Origin: Bacteroidota bacterium
Lineage (GTDB): Bacteria; Bacteroidota; Bacteroidia; Chitinophagales; Chitinophagaceae
Length of the DNA stretch: 64,000 nucleotides
Assembly (NCBI GenBank): GCA_023424015.1
Contig: JAFAEM010000011.1
Location: 1-64,000, forward strand
Direction: 5' to 3'
Shown: piece by piece, positions 8,640-18,100 of the stretch
Position numbering within the stretch: the stretch's first letter is position 1
Layout of the letters: every line of letters starts with the position of its first letter
Position numbers and translations under genes: made by a program
The notes under the pieces: model-generated
What the model was told of the DNA's origin: nothing
Databases searched by the model: none
What the model saw: the letters and a program-made list of their open reading frames with translations, nothing else

Positions 8640-8966
8640 ATGAATATCGAGAATACACAGAGCCAGATGCGGAAAGGAATTTTGGAATTTTGCATTCTTT
8701 CCGTGATTCGGAGGGGAGAAGCCTACCCCAGTGATATTGTGGAGGAAATGAAAGCCGCCAACATGCAGATACTGGAAGGTACGCTGTACCCACTTCTTAC
8801 CAGGCTGAAGAATGCGGAGATGCTAACTTATCGATGGGTAGAAAGCAATTCCGGTCCGCCCCGAAAATATTTTTCCCTGACGGAAAAAGGCGAATCATTT
8901 TATAAAGAACTGGAGCAAACCTGGATAGAACTTTCTAATGGTGTAAATGCGCTTGCAAAGAAATAA
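8640..8966 (+). CDS. PadR-family transcriptional regulator
   Basis: A 108-residue winged-helix repressor of the short PadR-s2 class without a long C-terminal dimerisation domain. The signature is present: RKGILEFCILSVIRRGEAYP, ILEGTLYPLLTRLKNAEML and GPPRKYFSLTEKG. It lies 42 bp upstream of a PspC-domain gene on the same strand. A PadR gene just before a PspC protein is a common Bacteroidota pairing and points to a local autoregulatory unit answering membrane stress (inferred). Its operator was not identified. Confidence 0.93.
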   Translation: MNIENTQSQMRKGILEFCILSVIRRGEAYPSDIVEEMKAANMQILEGTLYPLLTRLKNAEMLTYRWVESNSGPPRKYFSLTEKGESFYKELEQTWIELSNGVNALAKK

Positions 8967-9008
8967 TTCACAGAGAAATCAGATCAACTCAACCATAAAT
9001 TTTACAAA

Positions 9009-11213
9009 ATGAAAAAGATTATCAACATAAACCTGAGTGGCCGCGTGATCCCGATAGAGGACTCGGCTTACGAAAAATTGCAGGCTTACATTGAAAGTCT
9101 TCGCCGTTATTTTTCTCATGAAGAAGGTCGCGATGAGATCATCAATGACATTGAAAGTCGTATCGCAGAGCTTATGAATGAGAAAGTACGCAAAGGCGCT
9201 GCCTGCGTTACCGATGCCGATATCGATGAGATCATTGCGTCGATGGGAAGACCCGAGGATTTTGATGCTGAGACAGCAGAAAATACCGAAGCCACCAACG
9301 CAGGTACACAGCAGAATTACAGTAGCCAGGAAAAAAGGACCAGGAAAAGACTTTACCGCGACAGCAATGACAAATTCATTGGTGGTGTTTGTAGTGGGAT
9401 CGCCGCTTACCTCAATGTAGATCCTGCCATTGTAAGGATATTATTTGCCATCATCACTTTTGGTGGATTTGGCCTGGGTTTCCTGATCTATATTTTAATG
9501 TGGATCATCCTGCCCGAAAAAGATGTAGATGGTTTCAGGGGAAAAAGGCTCTATCGTAATCCGGATGACAAGATCATCGCTGGTGTGGCAGGTGGCCTGG
9601 CAGCTTATTTTAATACAAAAAGCACTAATATCCGGCTGATCTTCCTGGCGCCCCTGATCCTGAGCATCCTGATCGGCATTCTCGACGGATTTACCTGGTG
9701 GGATGGTTTTCATTTCTTCCCCAATATTGTTTTCGGCTCACTAAGTAGTACGTTCTTTCTTACCTACGTAATTCTCTGGATGGTATTGCCCGAAGCGTCG
9801 GGCCCTTATGAGAAAATGGAGATGCGTGGGGAAAAGGTGGATGTTAATACCATTCGCCAGAACGTGAAGGAAGGCATGGATACGATGAAGGACAGGGTAA
9901 AAACCTGGAGCGAAGATGTAAAAACATCTGCCCAGAATTTCAGTAACAAAGCATCCGAATTCGCAAATACAAGGGGTCGTGCATTTGCTTCAGAGTTCAG
10001 TGACACAGCCCGCCGAGGTGGCAGCGGCCTTGGACATGCTATCGGTGTGATCGTTAAAGCATTCTTTTTCTTCATCGCCGGTAGCATCGCATTTGCGCTG
10101 TTTGTTGCACTGATGGCGCTGATATTCGGTGGCATTGCCTGGTGGCCGATCAATAATTTTTTATGGACCAGCAATTCGCAACAATTGTATGCCTGGGGTA
10201 CCCTGATCTTTTTCCTCGGCGTGCCTTTGATCGGGTTTATCACCTGGGTTATCCGCAGGATATTAAGAGTTCGTTCGCGTAATAGTTACCTGGGATGGGT
10301 GTTCGGTGGCCTGTGGACCCTGGGATGGGTTTCGGTGATGTTGCTGGCATCAAGTCTTACACGTGATGTGCGTGAATTCGAACATGTAGATTCAGCTTTA
10401 AATATTACACAGCCAGCTGCTGGTAAAATGATTGTCACCGTATCAAAACCCGAGTTGGAATACACCGGAAGTTTTGGCTGGATCAATGATGAAGGTGAAG
10501 GCTGGGATCTCTCGCCTGACACGCTGAAGCTTTCGTTTGTAAGATTCGATATTAATAAAAGTCCCGATTCGCTTTACTATGTTATTGTAAAAAGATACAG
10601 TTCGGGCAGAACAGAATCCGAAGCCAGGTCAAGAGCAAGTAAGATTCAGTATGAAGTAGTATATCGCGACAGTGTGCTTGACCTCGACAATGGGTTTGCC
10701 ATCGATAAAGGAAGCAAATATCGTGGCCAGCATATTGAGATCGAGATCGGCGTACCGGTGGGCAAGCAGATCGTATTCAATGAATCGATTGAAACCAAGC
10801 TCAACGATGTATCTTTCAAACGCCGTAAAGGCCGCTGGCCAAGAAATGCCTGGGATTTTGATCATGACGAACGCAGGCAATGGCGCACGGGTGTGGTTTA
10901 CACTATGTCAGGCAATGGCCTGCTTACAAGTAGCTCTAATCCGTCGGTGCCATCTACCCCGTCAAATGGTGAGTACAGGTATCAGCAAGATCATATACCA
11001 GCAGGGCAAACCCCCGGTGAAATTGAAAGGCAGATAGAGCAAGAGAAAGAGCGCCGCCGTGAATCAGAAAGAAGGATCAAAGAACTGGAACGCCAAAAAA
11101 GGGAAGCCCGCCGCTCTGCAGCCGTGCAACCCGAACGCATGGATGATAAAGATGATTATTCTTCTATTTCGTCACCCTCACCTGTTTTTTCCCTGATAAA
11201 GAGTTTTATTTAA
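9009..11213 (+). CDS. PspC-domain membrane protein, double PspC plus C-terminal coiled coil
   Basis: A 734-residue inner-membrane protein. Residues 1-~90 form a cytoplasmic helical module (NLSGRVIPIEDSAYEKLQAY) common ahead of PspC in Bacteroidota. Two PspC domains follow (RLYRDSNDKFIGGVCSGIAA and RLYRNPDDKIIAGVAGGLAA), each with a hydrophobic segment. An amphipathic stretch and three further membrane segments lie at about 345-455 (AFFFFIAGSIAFALFVALMA, LIFFLGVPLIGFITWVI, LWTLGWVSVMLLAS). A beta-rich domain and a charged coiled coil (EIERQIEQEKERRRESERRI) end the protein. PspC proteins sense or buffer envelope stress; no PspA homologue is nearby. It follows padR and ends at a hairpin terminator. 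Confidence 0.88.
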   Translation: MKKIININLSGRVIPIEDSAYEKLQAYIESLRRYFSHEEGRDEIINDIESRIAELMNEKVRKGAACVTDADIDEIIASMGRPEDFDAETAENTEATNAGTQQNYSSQEKRTRKRLYRDSNDKFIGGVCSGIAAYLNVDPAIVRILFAIITFGGFGLGFLIYILMWIILPEKDVDGFRGKRLYRNPDDKIIAGVAGGLAAYFNTKSTNIRLIFLAPLILSILIGILDGFTWWDGFHFFPNIVFGSLSSTFFLTYVILWMVLPEASGPYEKMEMRGEKVDVNTIRQNVKEGMDTMKDRVKTWSEDVKTSAQNFSNKASEFANTRGRAFASEFSDTARRGGSGLGHAIGVIVKAFFFFIAGSIAFALFVALMALIFGGIAWWPINNFLWTSNSQQLYAWGTLIFFLGVPLIGFITWVIRRILRVRSRNSYLGWVFGGLWTLGWVSVMLLASSLTRDVREFEHVDSALNITQPAAGKMIVTVSKPELEYTGSFGWINDEGEGWDLSPDTLKLSFVRFDINKSPDSLYYVIVKRYSSGRTESEARSRASKIQYEVVYRDSVLDLDNGFAIDKGSKYRGQHIEIEIGVPVGKQIVFNESIETKLNDVSFKRRKGRWPRNAWDFDHDERRQWRTGVVYTMSGNGLLTSSSNPSVPSTPSNGEYRYQQDHIPAGQTPGEIERQIEQEKERRRESERRIKELERQKREARRSAAVQPERMDDKDDYSSISSPSPVFSLIKSFI

Positions 11214-11253
11214 ACTTGGTTGATGTTGAACGTCCGACACAGGTCGGCGAGGC

Positions 11254-11286
11254 AAAAGGTACCGGCAACGGGCCTTTTGTTTTTTA
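11254..11286 (+). terminator. Intrinsic terminator after the PspC gene
   Basis: The stem AAAAGG/CCTTTT continues into CCG/CGG with a GCAA loop and a small internal bulge, followed by a T run (11280-11285). It lies 40 bp after the PspC stop and reaches the stop codon of the convergent MscS gene. Confidence 0.7.
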
Positions 11287-12372
11287 TTGTATGTCCTGTG
11301 TGCTTACCTGGGAGTCTTCCTCATCCACCCGGTTCACAAAGAGTGTTTGTGTTGGGAAAGCAAACTCCACTTTCTCTTTTTCAAATTTTTCCAGGATCCG
11401 CAGGCCTATTTCATGATGCGTATCCATATAGATAAGATAATCTGCAGACTCTATGAAGTAAACGATTTCAAAATTGAGACTGGAGTCACCAAAAGACTTG
11501 AAATGAGCCCGGTCGAATTTGGCAAGCTTTTGATTGGAAATGATCTCCTTCATCCATTGGGGGATACTCCTTAATTTTTCCGCCGGAGTACCATAAACGA
11601 CGCCAATATTAAACACTACTCTTCTCCGTTCAAGTCTCTTAAAGTTTTGAATGACCGATTTCACCATCTCCGCGTTGGGCATCACCAATTGCTGCCCATC
11701 GGGACTTCTTACATGCGATGTTTTTATTCCGATCTTTTCAACTGTTCCGCTATTGCCATTGGTAGTGATAAAATCGCCCACCTCAAAGGGTTTATCGAAA
11801 AAGATAACAAGATAGCTGAACAGGTCACTCAGAATATTCTGTGCAGCAAGGGCGATCGCGATACCACCTACACCAAGACCTGCAATAATCGTTGTGACAT
11901 TATACCCCAGGTTATCGATCAGCAAAACGATACCAAAAATCCAAACCAGGGCTTTAACCACCATCAATATCCCATTCAGTTGTTTTGCCCGCTCAGGTGG
12001 CTCATTACGGCGAACCATATAGGATCTTACAGCATGCTGAATGAGAAAATTGATCAGCCTGATGCCAAACCAGGTTGAAATAAATAGCATGGCTACATCC
12101 AGTATTCGACTTACCCTTGGGGCAAGCACTAACTGGTGTATGATGCCATAATTGATGGAGAGGTAGATATAGGGAATAAGGAATTTCTCGGTAATAGTAA
12201 CCAATACATCATCCAGGTTGGATGTGGTACGCAGGGTAAGGTTTTTAAGAAAAATGATCAGCCGGTTCTTTACCAGTTTCAATATCAGCCAGGCCAATAT
12301 GATACCACCTGCGGCTATCAGGTAAGATAATACTGTATTTCCCCAATACACTCGTTCAAGAAATGGATCCAT
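11284..12372 (-). CDS. MscS-family mechanosensitive ion channel
   Basis: A 362-residue inner-membrane channel that opens under membrane tension to release solutes on osmotic downshock. About five hydrophobic helices span residues ~12-185. The pore helix has the alternating Gly/Ala pattern IIAGLGVGGIAIALAAQNIL, followed by the beta-domain motif FEVGDFITTNGNSGTVEKIG. The cytoplasmic alpha/beta vestibule runs to the C-terminus. It is longer than E. coli MscS (286 residues) by extra N-terminal helices. It diverges from gcvT, whose promoter lies just beyond the mscS start. Confidence 0.92.
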   Translation of the reverse strand: MDPFLERVYWGNTVLSYLIAAGGIILAWLILKLVKNRLIIFLKNLTLRTTSNLDDVLVTITEKFLIPYIYLSINYGIIHQLVLAPRVSRILDVAMLFISTWFGIRLINFLIQHAVRSYMVRRNEPPERAKQLNGILMVVKALVWIFGIVLLIDNLGYNVTTIIAGLGVGGIAIALAAQNILSDLFSYLVIFFDKPFEVGDFITTNGNSGTVEKIGIKTSHVRSPDGQQLVMPNAEMVKSVIQNFKRLERRRVVFNIGVVYGTPAEKLRSIPQWMKEIISNQKLAKFDRAHFKSFGDSSLNFEIVYFIESADYLIYMDTHHEIGLRILEKFEKEKVEFAFPTQTLFVNRVDEEDSQVSTQDIQ

Positions 12373-12444
12373 CTTTCGGTTTTTTTACGGATGATAATAA
12401 AAAAGAGCAAAGTTACCCAATGAAAAATAATCAATTGCTTCGCT

Positions 12445-12452
12445 TACATTTG
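12445..12452 (+). promoter_or_regulatory. -7 element TACATTTG upstream of gcvT
   Basis: An exact TAnnTTTG match 18 bp before the ATG at 12471. It lies inside the longest open frame through gcvT, which argues that translation does not start at the upstream ATG codons. Confidence 0.6.
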
Positions 12453-12470
12453 CGGCCTAACAACAAGCGT

Positions 12471-13556
12471 ATGAAGAACACTCCATTCACTGACAGGCAT
12501 ATCGCGCTGGGCGCGAAGATGGCGGAGTTTGCCGGTTACAATATGCCCATCAGCTATACAGGTATAAATGATGAACACGCTGCCGTACGTAAGAATGCAG
12601 GGGTTTTTGATGTAAGTCATATGGGAGAGTTTATTCTTAAAGGAGAAAACGCCCTGGACCTGATACAACGCGTGACCACCAACGACGCTTCGAAATTAAA
12701 AAATGGCCAGGCACAGTACAGCTGTCTGCCCAACACCACCGGTGGCATTGTAGACGATCTTCTTGTGTATTGCATTGAAGAAAACAATGTGTACATGCTG
12801 GTAGTGAATGCTTCCAATATTGAAAAAGACTGGAATTGGATCAGTCAGCATAATACCAGGAATGTGGAAATGCATAATATTTCCGACAAGACCTGTTTAC
12901 TGGCTATCCAGGGACCGAATGCCACCAGGATCCTGCAGCCAATGACAGATATGGATATTCTCAACCTGAAGTATTACACTTTTATGAAAGGTGAGTTTGC
13001 CGGCGTGAAGAATGTACTCGTGAGCGCTACAGGGTATACCGGCGCAGGCGGCGTTGAGATTTATTTTGAAAATAAAGACAACGATGCCAACAAGATCTGG
13101 GACGCGATCTTTGAAGCGGGTGCAGCGGCAGGGATCAAGCCTATCGGACTTGGCGCCCGTGATACGCTGAGACTGGAAATGGGATTCTGCCTGTATGGAA
13201 ACGATATTGATGACCAAACCTCACCACTTGAGGCAGGACTGGGCTGGATCACTAAGTTCAACAAAGAATTTACCAGCAAGTCATTGTTTGAAAAGCAGAA
13301 AGCTGATGGCGTAACCCGAAAACTTGTCGGTTTTGAGATGATCGATAAGGGCATTCCACGTCATGGCTACGAAATACAGGATCAAACGGGTGCCCCGATC
13401 GGGGTGGTCACCTCAGGCACACAATCACCCAGCCTCTCTAAAGCCATCGGTATGGGTTATGTGAGTACCGGCCATTGGGCGATTGATTCGGAAATATACA
13501 TACGTGTACGAGATAAATTACTAAAGGCGAAAGTGGTAAAAATGCCATTTTCCTGA
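12471..13556 (+). CDS. gcvT: Aminomethyltransferase, glycine cleavage T protein
   Basis: A 361-residue enzyme that takes the aminomethyl group from the lipoylated H protein and forms methylene-tetrahydrofolate and ammonia. The folate-binding fold is seen in MAEFAGYNMPISYTGINDEH, FDVSHMGEF, and the conserved GARDTLRLEMGFCLYGNDID, with the C-terminal barrel domain ending GHWAIDSEIYIRVRDK. The frame is open further upstream, but the start at 12471 is chosen because it follows a -7 element and gives the family N-terminus (KNTPFTDRHIALGAKM). The other glycine cleavage genes are not in this window. Confidence 0.95.
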   Translation: MKNTPFTDRHIALGAKMAEFAGYNMPISYTGINDEHAAVRKNAGVFDVSHMGEFILKGENALDLIQRVTTNDASKLKNGQAQYSCLPNTTGGIVDDLLVYCIEENNVYMLVVNASNIEKDWNWISQHNTRNVEMHNISDKTCLLAIQGPNATRILQPMTDMDILNLKYYTFMKGEFAGVKNVLVSATGYTGAGGVEIYFENKDNDANKIWDAIFEAGAAAGIKPIGLGARDTLRLEMGFCLYGNDIDDQTSPLEAGLGWITKFNKEFTSKSLFEKQKADGVTRKLVGFEMIDKGIPRHGYEIQDQTGAPIGVVTSGTQSPSLSKAIGMGYVSTGHWAIDSEIYIRVRDKLLKAKVVKMPFS

Positions 13557-13684
13557 TCCCTTATCACCGGCATACTTTAAACCGCGGATTCTTCGTTGAT
13601 GGCTAAAATGCTGATTAATTATTAAGGAAAGGCTTGATTTTTGTGCAATCTGGCCGTTCCGGATTAAAAATTTTCACATTGCTT

Positions 13685-14161
13685 ATGCCCACCATCCATC
13701 TGACTACTTTTATCGCAGCGCCTGTGGAGCGGGTCTTCGATCTTGCCCGGAGTGTCGAAATGCATAAACACACGATGACAAAACACAAAGAAGAAGCGGT
13801 GGCAGGAACCCGGTTTGGCCTGATGGAGAAAAATGATACCGTGACCTGGAAAGCCCGGCATTTATTCAAGACCAGGTTTCTTCGTTCAGAAATTACCGAT
13901 ATGAAAAAGCCGGCGATGTTTGTTGACGAACAACTGAAAGGCGATTTCAAAAAAATGCGGCACGAACACCATTTTAAGCCCTGCGATAATGGTACGATCA
14001 TGATCGACCTGCTGGAGTTCGAGCCGCCATATGGTTCTTTTGGGAAATTTGTTTCGAGGGTATACCTGAATCGTTATATGAAAAACCTGATCGAGCAAAG
14101 AAATAAACAGATCAAAGAGTTTGCAGAGGGTGAAAAATGGCGAAAGTTCCTAAACAGGTAA
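13685..14161 (+). CDS. SRPBCC-family ligand-binding protein (polyketide cyclase/dehydrase-like)
   Basis: A 158-residue START-like protein. It opens MPTIHLTTFIAAPVERVFDL, the usual first strand and helix of SRPBCC proteins that bind hydrophobic ligands. It continues with RFGLMEKNDTVTWKARHLFK and FEPPYGSFGKFVSRVYLNRYM, the last being the long C-terminal helix. The frame is open from a TTG at 13634, but the ATG at 13685 fits the family alignment. No ligand can be assigned. It stands 128 bp after gcvT and 82 bp before comB. Confidence 0.85.
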   Translation: MPTIHLTTFIAAPVERVFDLARSVEMHKHTMTKHKEEAVAGTRFGLMEKNDTVTWKARHLFKTRFLRSEITDMKKPAMFVDEQLKGDFKKMRHEHHFKPCDNGTIMIDLLEFEPPYGSFGKFVSRVYLNRYMKNLIEQRNKQIKEFAEGEKWRKFLNR

Positions 14162-14228
14162 CGCTTTTGTCAAGCCCGACTTCCCGGCCCCTCTAAAATG
14201 AAGCCTAACCTTTTTATAATCCTTCCCG

Positions 14229-14236
14229 TATTTTTG
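14229..14236 (+). promoter_or_regulatory. -7 element TATTTTTG upstream of comB
   Basis: An exact TAnnTTTG match ending 7 bases before the comB ATG, which implies a nearly leaderless transcript. Confidence 0.5.
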
Positions 14237-14243
14237 CCGCCGC

Positions 14244-14987
14244 ATGATTAATAAGCCAACCCTGCATACTTCGTTGTCTCCGGCCCTCCTGAATTTGTAT
14301 GATGTAAGCAATAGCATCGTTGTGATCATCGATGTACTCAGGGCCACTTCCACTATTGCCACTGCGCTTTACAATGGTGCCCGTTGCGTGATCCCGGTGG
14401 ATAGCGTGACACGGTGTATGGAGATCGGTCGCCAGATCGAAGGTATAACTGCGGGTGAACGGGATGGGCAGATTGCCGAGGGCCTTGAATATGGCAATTC
14501 ACCTTTTGAATATCCCCGCGAATTTATTGAAGGCAGAACCCTTGTACTGACTACGACTAATGGCACCAGGTTATTGCATATGGCTTTGGAAAAAGGAGCG
14601 CAGGAGATCATCACCGGATCGTTTCCAAACCTTTCCGCTGTTTGCGAACACCTCGTATCCAGGAATCAGAATGTCATCCTGGGTTGTGCCGCCTGGAAAG
14701 ACCGGGTAAACATAGAGGACATGCTTTTTGCGGGCGCTGTTATTTCGGAGATCGGCAAAAATTTTTCAATCAATTGCGACTCCTCTCATATCGCTTCGCG
14801 CATGTATGAAAGCGGCAAAAAAGATCTTTTTGCTTTCATGAAAAAAAATGATGCTTCGCATTATCATCGCCTGATGAAATTCGGACTGGAGAAAGATATT
14901 CGCTATTGCCTGACCCGGGATGGCGCCAATGTACTACCTGAATATGCGGACGGAAAACTCATTGTAAAAAAAGCAGGCAGCAACTAA
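14244..14987 (+). CDS. comB: 2-phosphosulfolactate phosphatase
   Basis: A 247-residue Mg-dependent acid phosphatase family member (ComB). ComB was described in archaeal coenzyme M synthesis, but many bacteria without coenzyme M carry it, so the substrate here is uncertain. Family motifs: VVIIDVLRATSTIATALYNG, RDGQIAEGLEYGNSPFEY, LVLTTTNGTR and GCAAWKDRVNIEDMLFAGA. Length is typical. It stands alone between its own -7 element and the SNF2 gene. A sulfolactate-related or unrelated phosphatase role cannot be decided from this window. Confidence 0.88.
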   Translation: MINKPTLHTSLSPALLNLYDVSNSIVVIIDVLRATSTIATALYNGARCVIPVDSVTRCMEIGRQIEGITAGERDGQIAEGLEYGNSPFEYPREFIEGRTLVLTTTNGTRLLHMALEKGAQEIITGSFPNLSAVCEHLVSRNQNVILGCAAWKDRVNIEDMLFAGAVISEIGKNFSINCDSSHIASRMYESGKKDLFAFMKKNDASHYHRLMKFGLEKDIRYCLTRDGANVLPEYADGKLIVKKAGSN

Positions 14988-15098
14988 TCCTGCGGCAGGA
15001 AAAAACCTTCAAAGATAGCTCATTTTTCCCGCTTGGTGGCTGTATAAAATTTATTTATTTATTCCCCTTTTTATCAGGAAATCAGCGGCAGTTTGCTT

Positions 15099-15106
15099 TA
15101 GATTTG
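15099..15106 (+). promoter_or_regulatory. -7 element TAGATTTG upstream of the SNF2 helicase gene
   Basis: An exact TAnnTTTG match 77 bases before the start at 15184. The -33 element is not clear. Confidence 0.45.
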
Positions 15107-15183
15107 CCGATTGTCCTTTTCACAATTGGACAGGCGAACCCGTAGTGGTTTGCCGGCACGATTGAAAAAAATTGAAAAACTGA

Positions 15184-18100
15184 ATGGCCTTACCTCATCT
15201 CTTAAAGTATGTGTATACCCATGGAACTGACGAAGTGATCCGTCGTGGCAAAAAGATCCATTCTTTAGGTTTCGTGGAACTGGTGGAATACGACGATCTG
15301 TTTGGCTCCGCCGTCTTTCGTGTAAAAGATGACAGCTACTCCACTTATTATAAAGTTCATGTACAACGGTTCAAAGACCCCAGGGATGTATCGTTGCGAT
15401 GCAGCTGTCCTTATAATATCGGGGATATCTGCCGCCACGAGACAGCTTCGCTTTTCCAGTTGCAGGAAATGATGGATCGCGGCCAGTTGCAGGCAGATGG
15501 TATAAAGTATGACCAGCGTCATACCGTGGCGAAGATGAAAACCATCGACCTCAAAACGCTTCGACTGTTATCATCTTCTGATATTTTCCTGGAAGCAGAA
15601 AAATATCTTGAAACACAGAAAGCCATTATCGAGCAGGCCGAAAATGAAATGGTAAAGGCTTCAGTAACCGTGAACGGGAAAACTTATCCCGTAATAATCC
15701 GTAAAAATGAAGAGCGAAATTTTGATACCAGCTCCGACTACGAGGATGAAGAGCATTTGCTCTGCCTGCCCAAAGTGATTGTCTTTCTCCAATTGTATAA
15801 AAAACACGGTGCAAATTATTTTGATAGTATTCGCAATTGGGATAAGGATAAGAACAAGTTGCTCGAAGCATACGGTTATTCGCTGAATGATGACCTGAAA
15901 GGAAAGTTTGAATTTGCCTATAAGGACGGTAAACCTTTTTTGCGGGTGCTTGATTCGAGTATAAAAAGAGTGGCGCCAGTTGCCGCTCCCGCCAGGCCCG
16001 TTATTATTCCACAAAGAGAAAAAGAGATCGAAGCACCACAGGTATTGCAGGAAAGCGAACCCGCAGTACCGGCACAAAGAGTCGGCGTGGTCTTTAATTT
16101 CAATAAGAAAACATATCCCTGGTTTACCATCGACATTGTTATCGGCGAACCGAATGACAACAATGACGGTTTTGCCGGCAAGGTGGAAAAACCGGATATC
16201 TCGCGTTTTGTTGACACAGATAAACTGCCGGGGGAAGATCGCCATTTGTTGTCGGTAGTGAGAAAACTGCAGGATACCGATATTAATAAATACATCAGCA
16301 AGAACTCCCCATTTTCTGGCATCTGGGAAAATATCATTCACCAGGAAGAGGATGATCTGCCTGCGGAAACTAAAGAACTAATGACGGAATACCTGTTCCC
16401 AAGGTTGCGAAAACTTTGCACCGAGCAGGCTGAAACGGCTTTGTTCTTTATTTTACCAGAGAACAAGCCCTTTAAAACATCAAATCTTCAACCTCTTCAG
16501 GTAATAAAAGAAGTTGCCCAGCCGCGGTTTCATATTAAAAAGAACTCACACTATACCATTTCATGCCGGATCAGCACTACGGGTATGGAGTATGACCTGG
16601 GCGAGAATGAAAGTAATAGTCCGCTTGTATTCCTGTACAATCACCAGCTATATACCTGGAGCAGCAACGAGATCGTGCATCTCGTAGAACAGTTTTTACC
16701 AGATGGTAAAATGACAATACCGGCGGATGAATGGAGTAAGAAACTGCACGATTTTGTGATACCACTCGCACGGGAGTACCGTATCGATTTTGACAAATCC
16801 CTGGTGCAGGAAATAAAGGACGGTGATCCTGAAGTAAAATTATTCCTGATTGAAAAAGGTGATTACCTGGTGTTCCAGCCATCTTATTCATACAAGGGAT
16901 ATGAAACAAAAGCCAAAGACAGGGATGAGATTGTGATACCACAGGGCGATAAGGTGACAATAGTACATCGCAATCGCGAAGTTGAAAATGCATTCATAGC
17001 GAGGTTGCAGAGCCTGCATTCCAACTTTATCGTCAACGAGGAAAGCGGTTCCCTGGCGCTCAAAGGCACCGATGTACTGAAGAATAACTGGTTCTTCCTG
17101 TTTGTCGATGCCATGAAGGAGATGAAAACACCAGTTTTCGGTTTCGAGGCGCTAAAGAATTTCCGGTTCAATACATCGAAACCACAAACGAGGATCTTTA
17201 TCAGCAGCAACACCGACTGGTTTGACGCAAAAGTTGATATCCTGTTCGGTGATCAGAAAGTGACGGTGGCAGAAGTGAAAAGAGCATTGGCAAACAAGCA
17301 ACAGTTTGTACAATTGAATGACGGCACACTTGGAATACTACCCGATGAGTGGCTGAAGAAATACTCTCTGCTGTTCCGTGTAGGTGAAGGTAATACCAAT
17401 AACCTGAAGCTTTCACGCTTTCACTTAAGTGTTGTTGATGAATTATATGCTGAGCGTGATGAAGAAGAGCTGGTCGTGAATCTCGAAGAGAAATATGAGA
17501 ACCTGCGCCAGTTCAATACTATTAAGGAAGTAGAACCACCGTCATCGCTGCAGGCCATACTACGCCCTTACCAGGTAGCAGGATTTCAATGGCTGAATTA
17601 TCTCACAGAGATCAAGTGGGGCGGAATCCTTGCGGATGATATGGGTTTGGGTAAGACAGTACAGGCCCTTTCATTCCTGGAGCATTACCGGCATGAACAC
17701 GGCGGACTGAAGGCCCTGGTAGTTTGTCCCACCACGCTGATCTATAACTGGGAGAATGAGATCAGGAAGTTTACGCCAGAACTTACCTACCGTATCCATC
17801 ATGGACCGACGCGTACGAGGTCAAAAGAGGAAATGGTTGATCATAATGTGACCATTACCACCTATGGCACCCTGCGTAGTGATATAAAGCTTTTGCTCAG
17901 CGTGAACTTTGACTATGTCGTATTGGATGAAAGCCAGGCGATCAAAAATCCATCGAGCAAGGTGACAAAAGCCGCCAGCCTGCTGAATGCGAAGCACCGT
18001 TTATGCATGAGTGGTACGCCTTTGCAGAATAATACTTTTGATGTATTCGCACAGATGAATTTTCTGAACCCGGGTATGCTGGGTACAATGGAATTTTTCC

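Noticed and set aside
15661..16341. Long minus-strand reading frame (226 codons) opposite the SNF2 gene
   Set aside because: It lies wholly inside the intact SNF2 helicase gene, has no family features and is rich in residues expected from a shadow frame.
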